Shown here in pieces: positions 9,997 through 18,613 of a stretch of 64,000 bases of DNA (position 1 is the first letter of the stretch; each line of letters opens with the position of its first letter). The position numbers were made by a program, and so were the translations under genes. The DNA lies in NCBI RefSeq assembly GCF_014237875.1, contig NZ_JACJVJ010000001.1:360501-424500 (forward strand), in the 5' to 3' direction. The DNA is from Parasphingopyxis marina. GTDB lineage: Bacteria > Pseudomonadota > Alphaproteobacteria > Sphingomonadales > Sphingomonadaceae. The notes beneath the pieces are model-generated. The model was not told the origin of the DNA. It saw only the letters and a program-made list of their open reading frames with translations, and ran no database searches.

Positions 9997-10503
9997 CTAG
10001 AAATAGGTGACGATGATCGTGAACTCGCCCTCATACAGGCCCGGCTGCTGATTCGCGCCGACCTGAAGCGTGCCGCCGACCCGGAGATCGAGCAGGCCCG
10101 CCGATGTGAGGAAGCGGTTGACCGGGCCGTTGAGCGTCAGCTGGCTGACATTCATGCTCGCGCCGCCGCCGACGCGATCGAGCACGGGCAGCGGCCCGCG
10201 ATTGACCCGGACGAATTGCAGCGGCCCGCCATAGGTCCAGAATTGCGCGGCCTGGCCGCCCGCGCCCACCGGCGTGACGCCGCCGGTCGTGGTGCGGGCG
10301 TCGGTATAGGCGTTGATGACGACGGTGCCGGGCGCGCCGCCGGAAAGCATGGCGCCGAATTCGAGGTCGCTGACATTGACGAGCTGGAGCGGCAGCACGA
10401 TCACGGCGCCCGCTTCGGCGTCGTCGTCCGCCGCGTGCACGGCGGCGACCGGGCCGAAAGCCAGAATGGAGGCCATGACGGCCTTGTGCCAAAAACGTTT
10501 CAT
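9997..10503 (-). CDS. DUF4402 domain protein, secreted (paralogue)
   Basis: 168 residues. Signal peptide MKRFWHKAVMASILAFG to cleavage near VHAA, then a domain parallel to the gene at 9436: VSDLEFGAMLSGG corresponds to IADLDFGTIIPSG, and GGTLQVGANQQPGLYEGEF to GGRLQVGAGQMPGVYEATF. It is encoded convergently with its paralogue, with about 40 bp between the stops. Likely an extracellular or outer-surface structural subunit. The partner machinery is not visible in the window. Confidence 0.8.
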   Translation of the reverse strand: MKRFWHKAVMASILAFGPVAAVHAADDDAEAGAVIVLPLQLVNVSDLEFGAMLSGGAPGTVVINAYTDARTTTGGVTPVGAGGQAAQFWTYGGPLQFVRVNRGPLPVLDRVGGGASMNVSQLTLNGPVNRFLTSAGLLDLRVGGTLQVGANQQPGLYEGEFTIIVTYF

Positions 10504-10853
10504 CTATCCCCCCGGATCAGATCGCCCTTTTTGCGGATCAGACTGAAGATCATGTGAAATGCTGTGGTTAACGCGGGTGTAATGATCGCCGCTTTGTAAA
10601 GATCGTCTTAAGCACGTCCTTCAAAACGGATTTAAGGACCGCCCCGCTATCCCTTGCCCATGATGTGGAAAGGTTTTTCAGGGTTCTGGCGCGCGATCGC
10701 CCATGATTTCGTCGCTGCGGCGGCGCAGGCGGCGGACACGTTCAAGTCCGGCCCGGCCTGATCGCCGCGCGAGGCGCTGCATATCCGACATTGCGAAAAG
10801 CGGCGCGTGAGCGATTGCGCGGCCCGGCGGCTGTTGCTATTCGCTCGCCCGTC
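10504..10853. other. Intergenic region upstream of a DUF4402 gene and a zinc-finger gene
   Basis: 350 bases, AT-richer near 10540-10640, so probably holding the promoter of the leftward DUF4402 gene. The only coding candidate I see is the 33-codon ORF at 10660-10761. No clear terminator or repeat. Confidence 0.5.
10660..10761 (+). CDS. Possible small ORF (33 residues)
   Basis: Starts ATG ATG and encodes a short peptide beginning MMWKGFSGFWRAIAHDF that could form an amphipathic helix rich in Ala. An AAGGA lies about 20 bases upstream, too far for a normal ribosome binding site. It may be chance in GC-rich DNA. Confidence 0.25.
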   Translation: MMWKGFSGFWRAIAHDFVAAAAQAADTFKSGPA

Positions 10854-11087
10854 ATGATCGATCCGCCCGAAACCCTGCGTGTCACCACCTCGCGCGTCGC
10901 TTGCGACGGCGCGAGCGATATTCCCGGCGGCGCCGCGCTCGGCCATCCGCGCGTCTGGCTGGAGATCGACGAGGCGGGTTTCGTCGATTGCGGCTATTGC
11001 GACCGGCGCTTCGTGCTGATCGGCGGTCCGGCCGATACCGCGCCGCCTCCCGCGGCCGAAACCGACAAGGGTGTATCCGCGGAATAA
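10854..11087 (+). CDS. Zinc-finger (CHCC-type) domain protein
   Basis: 77 residues. The conserved pieces VACDG, ALGHPRVWLEI and DCGYCDRRFVL give the Cys-His-Cys-Cys zinc ligand pattern of the zf-CHCC family, related to the mitochondrial complex I subunit NDUFS6. Its role in bacteria is not settled. The ATG at 10854 is chosen because homology begins immediately after it; an upstream in-frame codon would add an unlikely Arg-rich leader. tldD starts 20 bp downstream. Confidence 0.82.
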   Translation: MIDPPETLRVTTSRVACDGASDIPGGAALGHPRVWLEIDEAGFVDCGYCDRRFVLIGGPADTAPPPAAETDKGVSAE

Positions 11088-11106
11088 ACGCCTTATATCC
11101 GGTGGC

Positions 11107-12540
11107 ATGACATTCGCACCCGATCCCCGCTCGCTCCTTTATCGTCCCGATGCTCTCGATCCCGATGCCGCCAAGCGGCTGACGGCGGATATCCTGGGCA
11201 CCGCCGACGATGGCGAACTCTATCTCCAATATAGCGCCAGCGAGGCCTTCGCCTTCGACGACGGACGCCTGAAAACGGCCGATTATTCGACCGATGCCGG
11301 ATTCGGCCTGCGCGGCGTATCGGGGGAAACCACGGCCTTCGCCCATGCCAACGAGATCAGCGAAGCCGCGATCCGGCGCGCGGGGGAAACCATGCAGTTG
11401 CTGGATCCGGCGAACCAGCCGCGCCAGGCGCCGCCGCGGCCGACCAACCGGCATCTCTATACCGAGGCCGATCCGCTCGCCCTGGTTCCCTTCGCGAAGA
11501 AGGTCGCGCTGTGCGAAGAAATCGATGCCGCGGCCCGCGCCCGCGATCCCCGCGTCGTGCAGGTCACGGCGGGGCTGTCGGGATCGTGGAGCGTCGTCGA
11601 GATCGTCCGCCCGGACGGCTATGTCGCCACCGATATCCGCCCGCTCGTCCGGCTCAATGTCAGCCTCGTCGTCGAGGAAAATGGCCGGCGCGAAACCGGC
11701 TTTTTCGGCATGGGCGGGCGCTATGTCTACGATCGGCTGTTCGAGCCGGAAAACTGGAACCGGGCGATCGACGAGGCGCTGGCCCAGGCGATCGTCAATC
11801 TTTCCTCCGAGGCCGCTCCGGCCGGCGAGATGCAGGTGGTGCTCGGCCCGGGCTGGCCCGGCGTGTTGCTGCACGAAGCCGTCGGCCATGGCCTCGAGGG
11901 CGATTTCAACCGCAAGGGCACGTCCGCCTTTTCCGGCCGGATCGGCGATCAGGTGGCTGCCTCTGGCGTGACCGTGGTCGATGACGGATCGATCGGGGAG
12001 CGGCGCGGCTCGCTGACCATCGACGATGAAGGCACGCCGACCGGCGAGACCGTGCTGATCGAGGACGGCATCCTCAAGGGCTATATGCAGGATCGGATGA
12101 ACGCCCGGCTGATGGGCGTCGAGCCGACCGGCAATGGCCGCCGCGAAAGCTTCGCCTATGCGCCGATGCCGCGCATGACCAACACCTTCATGCGTGCCGG
12201 GGAGGACGATCCGGAAGAAATCCTGTCGCGCGTCAGGAACGGCATTTTCGCCAAAAGCTTCGGCGGCGGGCAGGTCGATATCACGAGCGGCAAATTCGTG
12301 TTCAGCTGCACCGAGGCCTATCGCGTGAAGAACGGCAAGCTCGGCACCCCGATCAAGGGCGCGACCCTGATCGGCGACGGGCCGAGCGTGCTCACCAAGG
12401 TGGCCGCGATCGGCAACGATCTCGCGCTCGACGAAGGCATCGGCATCTGCGGCAAGGCCGGCCAATCGATCCCCGCCGGCGTCGGGCAGCCGACCCTGCT
12501 GATCGACGGGCTCACGGTTGGGGGTACCGCCGCAGCTTAG
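11107..12540 (+). CDS. tldD: Metalloprotease TldD
   Basis: 477 residues, the usual TldD length. The zinc motif is HEAVGHGLEGDF (about residues 257-268), the HExxxH form of the TldD/TldE family. The glycine-rich C-terminal region (IGNDLALDEGIGICGKAGQSIP) is also typical. TldD with TldE (PmbA) degrades peptides and unfolded polypeptides in the cytoplasm and matures some peptide antibiotics. No pmbA/tldE is nearby. Start 11107 (MTFAPDP) fits the homology better than an ATG 12 codons upstream. Confidence 0.95.
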   Translation: MTFAPDPRSLLYRPDALDPDAAKRLTADILGTADDGELYLQYSASEAFAFDDGRLKTADYSTDAGFGLRGVSGETTAFAHANEISEAAIRRAGETMQLLDPANQPRQAPPRPTNRHLYTEADPLALVPFAKKVALCEEIDAAARARDPRVVQVTAGLSGSWSVVEIVRPDGYVATDIRPLVRLNVSLVVEENGRRETGFFGMGGRYVYDRLFEPENWNRAIDEALAQAIVNLSSEAAPAGEMQVVLGPGWPGVLLHEAVGHGLEGDFNRKGTSAFSGRIGDQVAASGVTVVDDGSIGERRGSLTIDDEGTPTGETVLIEDGILKGYMQDRMNARLMGVEPTGNGRRESFAYAPMPRMTNTFMRAGEDDPEEILSRVRNGIFAKSFGGGQVDITSGKFVFSCTEAYRVKNGKLGTPIKGATLIGDGPSVLTKVAAIGNDLALDEGIGICGKAGQSIPAGVGQPTLLIDGLTVGGTAAA

Positions 12541-12870
12541 TTATGTGGCTATGTCATAGAGAAATATGATTGTGGCGACCGCTGCAAGGATGGGTGACCA
12601 GCCTTCCATTGGTATGCTCATCGTGCGGTGCCGCGCCGGATAAACGAGCAGCTTGCGAAGCGCATATTTGGGGGACGCACGCTTTCTGGCGTTGTAGCGA
12701 CAGCCGACATACCAGTTTATGGCTGCGGCCGAGGCCAAAGCGATGGCCCAATAATATGGGGTATCTTCAATGAGCGGCACAGCTTGGAGAATGATCCCGA
12801 AAACAGTGGCCGTTGAGAGCAAAATGACGAAGGTCAGATATCCCTTACCTTGCCACCAGACTATCATCAT
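12541..12870 (-). CDS. Small membrane protein of unknown function
   Basis: 109 residues with three hydrophobic segments (near residues 10-27, 36-50 and 91-107) and a basic loop between the second and third. The C-terminal stretch HRTMSIPMEGWSPIL resembles a recurring motif of small bacterial membrane proteins, but I cannot assign a function. The ATGATG start at 12870 follows a GGGGAGG ribosome binding site; a TTG eleven codons upstream is less likely. It lies head-on against tldD and abuts a truncated DUF924 gene. Confidence 0.6.
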   Translation of the reverse strand: MMIVWWQGKGYLTFVILLSTATVFGIILQAVPLIEDTPYYWAIALASAAAINWYVGCRYNARKRASPKYALRKLLVYPARHRTMSIPMEGWSPILAAVATIIFLYDIAT

Positions 12871-12908
12871 GACTTTGGCCTCCCCGGCGAAATGTTCTAA
12901 CAAGGTGA

Positions 12909-13181
12909 GGTGAAAAGGCGAGGAAAGGCTTCGACGGCGGCTTGTCCGAGGATCGCCGCCAGTTTCTCTATATGCCCTTCATGCACAGCGAGGCGCTCGC
13001 CGACCAGGAACGGTCGCTCGCGCTCTTCGCGACGCTGGCCGACGGCAAGCCGCTCGCCTTCGCGCGCGAGCATCACGCGCTGATCGAGCGCTTCGGCCGC
13101 TTCCCGCATCGCAATGCCGCGCTCGGCCGCGAAACGCGGCCCGCGGAAAAAGAGGCTGTCGAGAAAGGCGCGGATTGGTAA
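12909..13181 (+). pseudogene. DUF924 family protein, 5'-truncated remnant
   Basis: The frame encodes only the last ~90 residues of a DUF924 protein: KGFDGGLSEDRRQFLYMPFMHSE, then ERFGRFPHRNAALGRET and a normal C-terminus. Family members are about 180-200 residues, with an N-terminal half (LDQFPRN region) that is missing here; an in-frame TGA lies at 12906-12908. The break falls right next to the small membrane gene, suggesting replacement of the 5' half. It may still be translated from an internal TTG at 12942. Confidence 0.7.
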
Positions 13182-13203
13182 TGTCGGGCTGAAAGGATCG
13201 ACC

Positions 13204-13764
13204 ATGGCCGAATTCTTCGACGCGCTGACCGACAAGCATATCGCTTTCATCGAAAAGCAGCCGATGTTCTTCGTCGCGACGGCGGCGAAGGATGGGCGGA
13301 TCAACCTGTCGCCCAAGGGCTATGATGCGTTTCGCGTGCTCGCGCCACGCCGCGTCGCCTATCTCGATCTCGGCGGGTCGGGCAACGAGACGCATGCGCA
13401 TCTCGCCGCCGACGGCCGGATCACCATCATGTTCTGCGCCTTCGAAAATCCCGCGCTGATCTTCCGCATCTACGGCCGCGGCGTCCCTGTCTTGCCGCAG
13501 GATAAGGGCTGGGCCGATCTCGCGCCGCATTTCACCCTGCTCCCCGGCACGCGCCAGATTTTCGATATCCAGATCGAGAGCTGCCAGACGAGCTGCGGAT
13601 GGGGCGTGCCGATGATGGAGCTTGTCCATGATCGGGAAACGCTCGCCAAATATCATGCGCAGTCGGACCCCGAAACCTGGACGGAAAAGATGCAGGATCG
13701 CACGACCAGTATAGACGGCCTGCCGACCCGGCCGACCGATCGCTATATCGGCGCGGAAAGCTAG
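13204..13764 (+). CDS. Pyridoxamine 5'-phosphate oxidase-like flavin-binding protein
   Basis: 186 residues. The opening pattern (FIEKQPMFFVATAAKDGRINLSPKG) is typical of PNPOx-like split-barrel proteins that bind FMN, F420 or heme. The later segment CQTSCGWGVPMMEL is conserved in a subgroup of unknown substrate. It is cytosolic, with no signal peptide. The ATG at 13204 is followed directly by the conserved domain. A DUF2007 gene follows after 3 bp. Confidence 0.8.
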   Translation: MAEFFDALTDKHIAFIEKQPMFFVATAAKDGRINLSPKGYDAFRVLAPRRVAYLDLGGSGNETHAHLAADGRITIMFCAFENPALIFRIYGRGVPVLPQDKGWADLAPHFTLLPGTRQIFDIQIESCQTSCGWGVPMMELVHDRETLAKYHAQSDPETWTEKMQDRTTSIDGLPTRPTDRYIGAES

Positions 13765-13767
13765 GCC

Positions 13768-13980
13768 GTGGCGCTCGTCGAACTGGGCCGGTTTCCCAGC
13801 GGCATCGAGGCCGCGATCATCAGCGCGCGGCTGGAGGCGGACGGCATTCCCACCGCCTGTTTCGATACCGGGATGAACATTGCCGAAAGCGTCGGCATCA
13901 TGATCCCGGTGCGGATCATGGTCGACGAGGAGGATCTCGAAGCGGCGCGCACAATTATCCGGGAGGCCGAGGCGCAATGA
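13768..13980 (+). CDS. DUF2007 domain protein
   Basis: 70 residues with a GTG start. The pattern LGRFPSGIEAAIISARLEADGI and the ending VDEEDLEAARTIIREAE fit the DUF2007 family, small alpha-beta proteins proposed to have a signalling role. It overlaps the patatin gene by 4 bp (ATGA), so the two are probably translated together. Confidence 0.75.
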   Translation: MALVELGRFPSGIEAAIISARLEADGIPTACFDTGMNIAESVGIMIPVRIMVDEEDLEAARTIIREAEAQ

Positions 13981-14789
13981 AGATCGCCCTGGCCCTGGGC
14001 GGCGGCGCCGGGCTCGGCTGGGCCCATATCGGGGTATTGCGGGCGCTCGAGGAAGCGGAGATCGAGGTCGGCGCGCTGGCCGGCACGTCGATCGGCGGCA
14101 TCGTCGCGATCGCCCATGCAGCCGGCCGGCTCGATACGCTGGAAGAGCTCGCCCATTCGGCGTCCTCGGTGCGCGCGGTGCTGCGCTATCTCGGGCCGAA
14201 CTGGCGCCCGGGCTCGGTGCTCAGCGGCAAGGCGATCGCCAAGCTCATCGAAGAGCATCTCGGCGATCTCAGTTTCGACACCCTCTCTATCCCGACCGCG
14301 GTGGTCGCGGCCGATCTCATCTCGGGCGATCCGGTCGTCCTCGATAGCGGCCCGGTCTGCGATGCGATCCATGCGACGATCGCGCTGCCGGGAATTTTCC
14401 AGCCGGTCGTGCGCGACGGCCAGGTGCTGTCGGATGGCGGCGCCGTGATGCCGGTGCCCGTGCGCCCGGCGCGCGATCTCGGCCCCGGCCTGCCGGTCAT
14501 CGCGATCAACCTGCAGGGCGATTATGGTGCGCGCCGTGCTGCGGTCGGCCTGGCCGACGGCGAAGCCCCGCGCGTGACGACGCTTTCCATTGTGCGCAGC
14601 GCGACCGGCCTGATGCTTTCCAACCTCGCGCGGCTTTCCATCGATCGCGATCCCCCCGATTTCGAGCTGGCCTTGCCGGTGGGCCATATCGACGTCTCCA
14701 ACTTCACCCGCGCGGAGGAACTGATCGGCATCGGCCGCCGGGCCGTATCCGATTCGCTGGAAGACATCGAAGCCTTGGCTAACATTTGA
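13977..14789 (+). CDS. Patatin-like phospholipase (RssA-type)
   Basis: 270 residues. The oxyanion-hole glycine stretch is LALGGGAGLGWAHIGVL, the nucleophile motif is AGTSIGGIVA (GxSxG, about residues 38-42), and the catalytic Asp is in LSDGGAVMPVP (DGG). These make the Ser-Asp dyad of patatin lipases. The length and motif order match the bacterial RssA/YchK group. The substrate lipid is unknown. It is the last gene of a rightward group with the DUF2007 and flavin-like genes. Confidence 0.88.
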   Translation: MKIALALGGGAGLGWAHIGVLRALEEAEIEVGALAGTSIGGIVAIAHAAGRLDTLEELAHSASSVRAVLRYLGPNWRPGSVLSGKAIAKLIEEHLGDLSFDTLSIPTAVVAADLISGDPVVLDSGPVCDAIHATIALPGIFQPVVRDGQVLSDGGAVMPVPVRPARDLGPGLPVIAINLQGDYGARRAAVGLADGEAPRVTTLSIVRSATGLMLSNLARLSIDRDPPDFELALPVGHIDVSNFTRAEELIGIGRRAVSDSLEDIEALANI

Positions 14790-14890
14790 TTGAAAATTTT
14801 TCGATTGCCGAAGCGCAAGGAAAACAGCCGGTTCCCGGGAAAAATATAATTTTGTTATAAGGAATACGGCTTTTTTATAGCCTTTCCCAT

Positions 14891-14919
14891 TTGACAGATA
14901 TGTTGCGATGCAGCAATCT
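14891..14919 (+). promoter_or_regulatory. Possible sigma70-type promoter for glnK-amtB
   Basis: TTGACA at 14891-14896, 17 bases, then CAATCT at 14914-14919, just upstream of glnK in an AT-rich 150-bp gap. No GG-N10-GC sigma54 element is seen here, although many glnK-amtB operons use one. Confidence 0.4.
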
Positions 14920-14940
14920 TCGGTCAGACAGGGAGGCAGT

Positions 14941-15279
14941 ATGAAACTTATCATAGCAATCATAAAACCATTTAAGCTGGACGAGGTGCGAGAAGCCTTG
15001 TCCGAAGTGGGCGTCCAGGGGATGACCGCGATCGAGGCCAAGGGGTTCGGTCGGCAAAAGGGTCAAACCGAGGTTTACCGCGGCGCCGAGTATGAAACCA
15101 ACATGGTTCCCAAGATCCGGATCGAGACGGTGGTGGCCGACGACCTTGCCCCGCGCGTGGTCGAGGCGATCGCCGCGGCCGCCAAGACCGACTCGATCGG
15201 CGACGGCAAGATTTTCACGCTCGATGTCGGTGGTGCGCTGCGAATTCGCACCGGCGAAACAGACGACACGGCTCTGTAA
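14941..15279 (+). CDS. glnK: Nitrogen regulatory protein P-II
   Basis: 112 residues. MKLIIAIIKPFKLDEVREAL is the classic PII start, and Tyr51 in the T-loop (VYRGAEY) is the uridylylation site. PII proteins sense ATP, ADP and 2-oxoglutarate and bind AmtB, blocking ammonium entry when nitrogen is plentiful. Placement 8 bp ahead of amtB argues for GlnK rather than GlnB. The ATG at 14941 has AGGGAGG 4 bases before it; the in-frame codon 11 residues upstream is unlikely. Confidence 0.95.
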   Translation: MKLIIAIIKPFKLDEVREALSEVGVQGMTAIEAKGFGRQKGQTEVYRGAEYETNMVPKIRIETVVADDLAPRVVEAIAAAAKTDSIGDGKIFTLDVGGALRIRTGETDDTAL

Positions 15280-15287
15280 GGGGGATT

Positions 15288-16622
15288 ATGATGCGATTTC
15301 TTACCAAAATGACGGCTCTCGGCGTGGCAGCGCTCGCTGCCGCGCCAGCATGGGCACAGGAAGCGGCGGAGGCTGCGGCCGAAGCGGCTCCCGCGGTGCC
15401 CAATCCCGGTAACAATGCCTGGATGATGACGGCGACGATCCTCGTCCTGCTCATGATCCTCCCGGGCCTCGCTTTGTTCTACGGCGGCCTTACCCGCACC
15501 AAGAACATGCTCTCGACGATGACGCAGGTCGGCGCGGTTTCCGCGCTCGCGATGATCATCTGGGTTATCTACGGCTACAGCACGGCCTTCGGCCCCGAAG
15601 GCAATGCCTATTTCAGCTGGGGCAACCTGTTCCTCGCCCAGACGACGCCGGACAGCACGGCGGCGACATTCTCGGACGAGGTTATTTCCGAATATGTCTT
15701 CATCAGCTTCCAGATGACCTTCGCGGCGATCACCGCGGCCCTCGTGCTCGGCGGTATCGTCGAACGCACGAAATTCGCCGCGGTCATGCTGTTCACGGCG
15801 ATCTGGCTGACCATCGTCTATTTCCCGATCGCGCACATGGTGTGGGCGGGCGGCGGCCTTCTCTTCGAGATGGGCGCTCTCGACTTCGCCGGCGGCACCG
15901 TGGTTCACATCAATGCCGGTGTCTCGGCGCTGGTGGCCGCGATGATCTTCGGCAAGCGCACCGGCTATCCGAAAGAGCCGATGCCTCCGCACTCGCTGAC
16001 GATGACGATGATCGGCACCGGTCTGCTCTGGGTCGGCTGGTTCGGCTTCAACGCCGGGTCGGAACTCGAAGCCGACGGCACCGCCGGTCTCGCGATGATC
16101 AACACCTTCGTCGCCACCGCCTCGGCGGGCCTGTTCTGGATGCTTGCGGAAGCCCTTTCGGGCCGCAAGGGTTCGGCGCTGGGCTTCTGCTCGGGCGTTA
16201 TCGCCGGCCTCGTCGCGGTCACACCGGCCGCCGGAAACTCCGGCCCGTTCGGTGCCCTCGTCCTCGGCGCCGTGGCGGCCATCGTCTGCTACTTCGCCGT
16301 GGCGGTCATCAAGCCCAAGCTCGGCTATGACGACTCGCTCGACGCCTTCGGCATCCACGGCATCGGCGGCATGATCGGCGCCATCGGCACCGGCATCGTC
16401 TACCAGCCGATGTTCGGCGGACCCGGCGACGGTTCCACGGCCATGGGCGCCCAGGTGACGACGCAGATCATCGCCGTGCTGGTTGCCATTGTCTGGGCAG
16501 CCGTGGGCACCGCAATCGCCGCCTTCATCGCCAAGATCGTCACCGGCGGTCGGGTCAGCGAAGAAGCCGAACGCGAGGGTCTCGACCTCGCCGAACATGG
16601 CGAACGCGCTTACAATTACTAA
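15288..16622 (+). CDS. amtB: Ammonium transporter
   Basis: 444 residues: a signal peptide (cleavage near AWAQ), an Ala-rich linker, then 11 membrane helices of the Amt family. The twin pore histidines are in FPIAHMVWAGGG and FGIHGIGGMIGAI. The family signature DFAGGTVVHINAGVSALV is present. It takes up ammonium across the inner membrane and is controlled by the adjacent GlnK. Two adjacent ATGs (15288, 15291) are possible starts. A strong terminator follows. Confidence 0.97.
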   Translation: MMRFLTKMTALGVAALAAAPAWAQEAAEAAAEAAPAVPNPGNNAWMMTATILVLLMILPGLALFYGGLTRTKNMLSTMTQVGAVSALAMIIWVIYGYSTAFGPEGNAYFSWGNLFLAQTTPDSTAATFSDEVISEYVFISFQMTFAAITAALVLGGIVERTKFAAVMLFTAIWLTIVYFPIAHMVWAGGGLLFEMGALDFAGGTVVHINAGVSALVAAMIFGKRTGYPKEPMPPHSLTMTMIGTGLLWVGWFGFNAGSELEADGTAGLAMINTFVATASAGLFWMLAEALSGRKGSALGFCSGVIAGLVAVTPAAGNSGPFGALVLGAVAAIVCYFAVAVIKPKLGYDDSLDAFGIHGIGGMIGAIGTGIVYQPMFGGPGDGSTAMGAQVTTQIIAVLVAIVWAAVGTAIAAFIAKIVTGGRVSEEAEREGLDLAEHGERAYNY

Positions 16623-16645
16623 GAGGTTCGTTCCCGCGAATAACT

Positions 16646-16679
16646 GGGCCGGTGGAGCAATCCACCGGCCCATTTTTTA
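16646..16679. terminator. Rho-independent terminator after amtB, probably bidirectional
   Basis: Perfect 11-bp stem GGGCCGGTGGA/TCCACCGGCCC (16646-16656, 16661-16671) with a GCAA loop and a run of six Ts. The stop codon of the opposing hydroxylase gene (16677) lies in the T-tract, so it can serve both genes. Confidence 0.9.
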
Positions 16680-17606
16680 TGGGGTCGCCGCGCCGTCCGG
16701 CTGGCGGCTTTCTTCCTTCTCGCCCTGGCTATCCTCGCGCCACCGCGCCTTGATCGTGTCGCTGGTATCGCGCGACCCATCATGGCTCCAGCCGGGCGGG
16801 CCGAACATATAGCCGAGCTTGTTCCTGAGCCCCCGCACGGTGAACACGTCCTTCGCGATGCCGACCCATTCATGGATCGCCGCCCAGATCAGGTTGAAGC
16901 TCCCGAGATTCTTGATGATGCCGTAGCGCGGCCGGTCTTCGTCGCGCTCGGCCTCGAAGGTGCCGAACATCCTGTCCCAGATGATGAAGGTGCCGGCATA
17001 ATTCTTGTCGAGATAGCGCGGGTTGGTCGCATGGTGGACGCGGTGGTGCGAGGGCGTGTTCATCACCGCCTCGATCCAGCGCGGGAAACGGCCGATCGCC
17101 TCGGTATGGATCCAGAACTGGTAGACGAGGTTCAGCCCCGCGCAGAAGAACACCATTTCGGGCGGAAAGATGAAGAACAGCGGCAGGCGGAAGATGAAGG
17201 AGACGCTGATAAAGCCTGTCCATGTCTGCCGGAGCGCGGTCGAGAGATTATAATGCTGGCTCGAATGGTGGATGACATGGCTCGCCCAGAACCAACGCAC
17301 CCGGTGCGCCGAGCGGTGGAAGACATAGTAAGCGAGATCGTCGAGCAGGAAGCAGAGCGGCCAGGCCCACCAGACGAAGCCGATATCGAACAGTTGGTAT
17401 TGTGCGATCCACAACGACAGCGCGAACACGCTCGCTCCGGTCAGCGCCCCGGCCACCGTCGATCCGGTGCCGAGCATCATCGATGTCAGCGTGTCCTTCG
17501 GCTCGTAGCGTGAGGGATCGACCCGCCAGGATATCAGCATCTCGACGAGCACGAGGATGACGAAGGCCGGCACCGCGACCTGGGTGGGGCTCGGAAGGTC
17601 AGGCAT
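16677..17606 (-). CDS. Sterol desaturase/fatty acid hydroxylase family membrane protein
   Basis: 309 residues with several hydrophobic segments and the histidine clusters of the diiron hydroxylase superfamily: HRSAHRVRWFWASHVIHHSS in the middle and HRVHHATNPRYLDKNYAG later. These ligate two irons in membrane hydroxylases. The substrate (sterol-like, hopanoid or fatty acyl) cannot be told. The start overlaps the preceding single-membrane-segment protein by 8 bp. A second family member lies at 50325-51050. Confidence 0.85.
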   Translation of the reverse strand: MPDLPSPTQVAVPAFVILVLVEMLISWRVDPSRYEPKDTLTSMMLGTGSTVAGALTGASVFALSLWIAQYQLFDIGFVWWAWPLCFLLDDLAYYVFHRSAHRVRWFWASHVIHHSSQHYNLSTALRQTWTGFISVSFIFRLPLFFIFPPEMVFFCAGLNLVYQFWIHTEAIGRFPRWIEAVMNTPSHHRVHHATNPRYLDKNYAGTFIIWDRMFGTFEAERDEDRPRYGIIKNLGSFNLIWAAIHEWVGIAKDVFTVRGLRNKLGYMFGPPGWSHDGSRDTSDTIKARWREDSQGEKEESRQPDGAATP

Positions 17607-18012
17607 CGGCGCTCTCCCCGCCTTGGTTTTCCCATCGCGCGGCCCAGCGGGCGGCTTCCGCCTCGTCCAGTTGCAGCGCGACGTCTCCGAACATGCGTTC
17701 GCCGGTCGCGATTTTCAATTCTCCGCCCGCGCGCGTGATCGGCGGCGCGGCGCGAAACACGCGCGCGGCGATCTGCGCGCCATGCGGGCGCAGCAGCACG
17801 ATATCGCCATTTTCGCCGAGCAGCAGCGCGGCGCGGCCGTCCCGGCCCAGCGCGATGTCGATCGGGCGAAAGCCGCTATGGGCGTCGCGCGCAAGCCGGG
17901 CGGCGGCCTCTTCGCTCTCGATTTGCGGCGTCGCGCCGAGCTTCAACAACCAGGCGAATCCGGCGAGGATCAGCACCGCGGCGATCGATCCGGCGAGGAC
18001 GACCCAGTTCAA
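17599..18012 (-). CDS. Hypothetical membrane-anchored protein
   Basis: 137 residues: one N-terminal membrane helix (about residues 5-24), then a soluble domain with the pattern RPIDIALGRDGRAALLLGENGDIVLLRPHG that looks like a beta-rich fold. I do not recognise the family. It overlaps the hydroxylase gene by 8 bp, so the two are likely co-translated. Confidence 0.65.
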   Translation of the reverse strand: MNWVVLAGSIAAVLILAGFAWLLKLGATPQIESEEAAARLARDAHSGFRPIDIALGRDGRAALLLGENGDIVLLRPHGAQIAARVFRAAPPITRAGGELKIATGERMFGDVALQLDEAEAARWAARWENQGGESADA

Positions 18013-18053
18013 GGGACTATCCAGTTCATGGGAGCCGGCTCATCCGCGCCGGC

Positions 18054-18482
18054 TCATTTCGCCGCGGCGAAGGCGTCCATCAGCGATCGCACCGGGCCGA
18101 CATCATAGCCGCCGGCCGCGGCTTCCTCGGCAATCGCGTGCGGATCGCGCCCGCCATGCGCTTCGGCCAGGGCCCAGAGCAAGGTCGATCGCGTGCCCGA
18201 ACGGCAATAGGCCAGCACCTTCCCGTCATTGCCGTCGAGCGCCGCGCGCATCGCTTCGACCTGCGGCATCGAAAAGCCGGCATGGGTAACGGGGATCGCC
18301 GCATAATCGAGCCCCGCCTCGCGCGCCGCCGCCTCGATCGCCGCGCCCTCGGGCTGGCCGGGATCTTCGCCGTCGGGCCGGTTGTTGATGACAAGCGTCA
18401 CGCCCTGCTTCGCGGCCTCGGCGATTTCGGCAATGGCGATCTGCGGCGAGGCCAGGAACTTGTCGGTTATGGTGCGGAACAT
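18054..18482 (-). CDS. TIGR01244-type sulfur transferase/phosphatase-like protein (DUF442)
   Basis: 142 residues. The N-terminal VTLVINNRPDGEDPGQP and the catalytic loop AYCRSGTRSTLLWA (CxxGxR, about residues 90-95) match the beta-lactamase-hydrolase-like family, a rhodanese/dual-specificity phosphatase-like fold often linked to sulfide handling. ATG at 18482 is chosen because the homology starts there; upstream codons give an unlikely Arg/Pro-rich leader. No partner sulfide gene is adjacent. Confidence 0.8.
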   Translation of the reverse strand: MFRTITDKFLASPQIAIAEIAEAAKQGVTLVINNRPDGEDPGQPEGAAIEAAAREAGLDYAAIPVTHAGFSMPQVEAMRAALDGNDGKVLAYCRSGTRSTLLWALAEAHGGRDPHAIAEEAAAGGYDVGPVRSLMDAFAAAK

Positions 18483-18613
18483 GGGCGCTCTCCTTCGAGG
18501 CGCTCTTATGGCGATAAGGGGGCGGGGGGCAAGCGGGGAGGGCTGTGAGTAGCTGGAAGGCCAAGCTGTTCTTTGCGCTTGTCGCCGGCATAGAATTGGG
18601 GCATTCAAAGCCA

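Noticed and set aside
14790-14940. Sigma54 promoter before glnK
   Set aside because: No GG-N10-GC pair with a TGGC context was found; a sigma70-like TTGACA element fits better.
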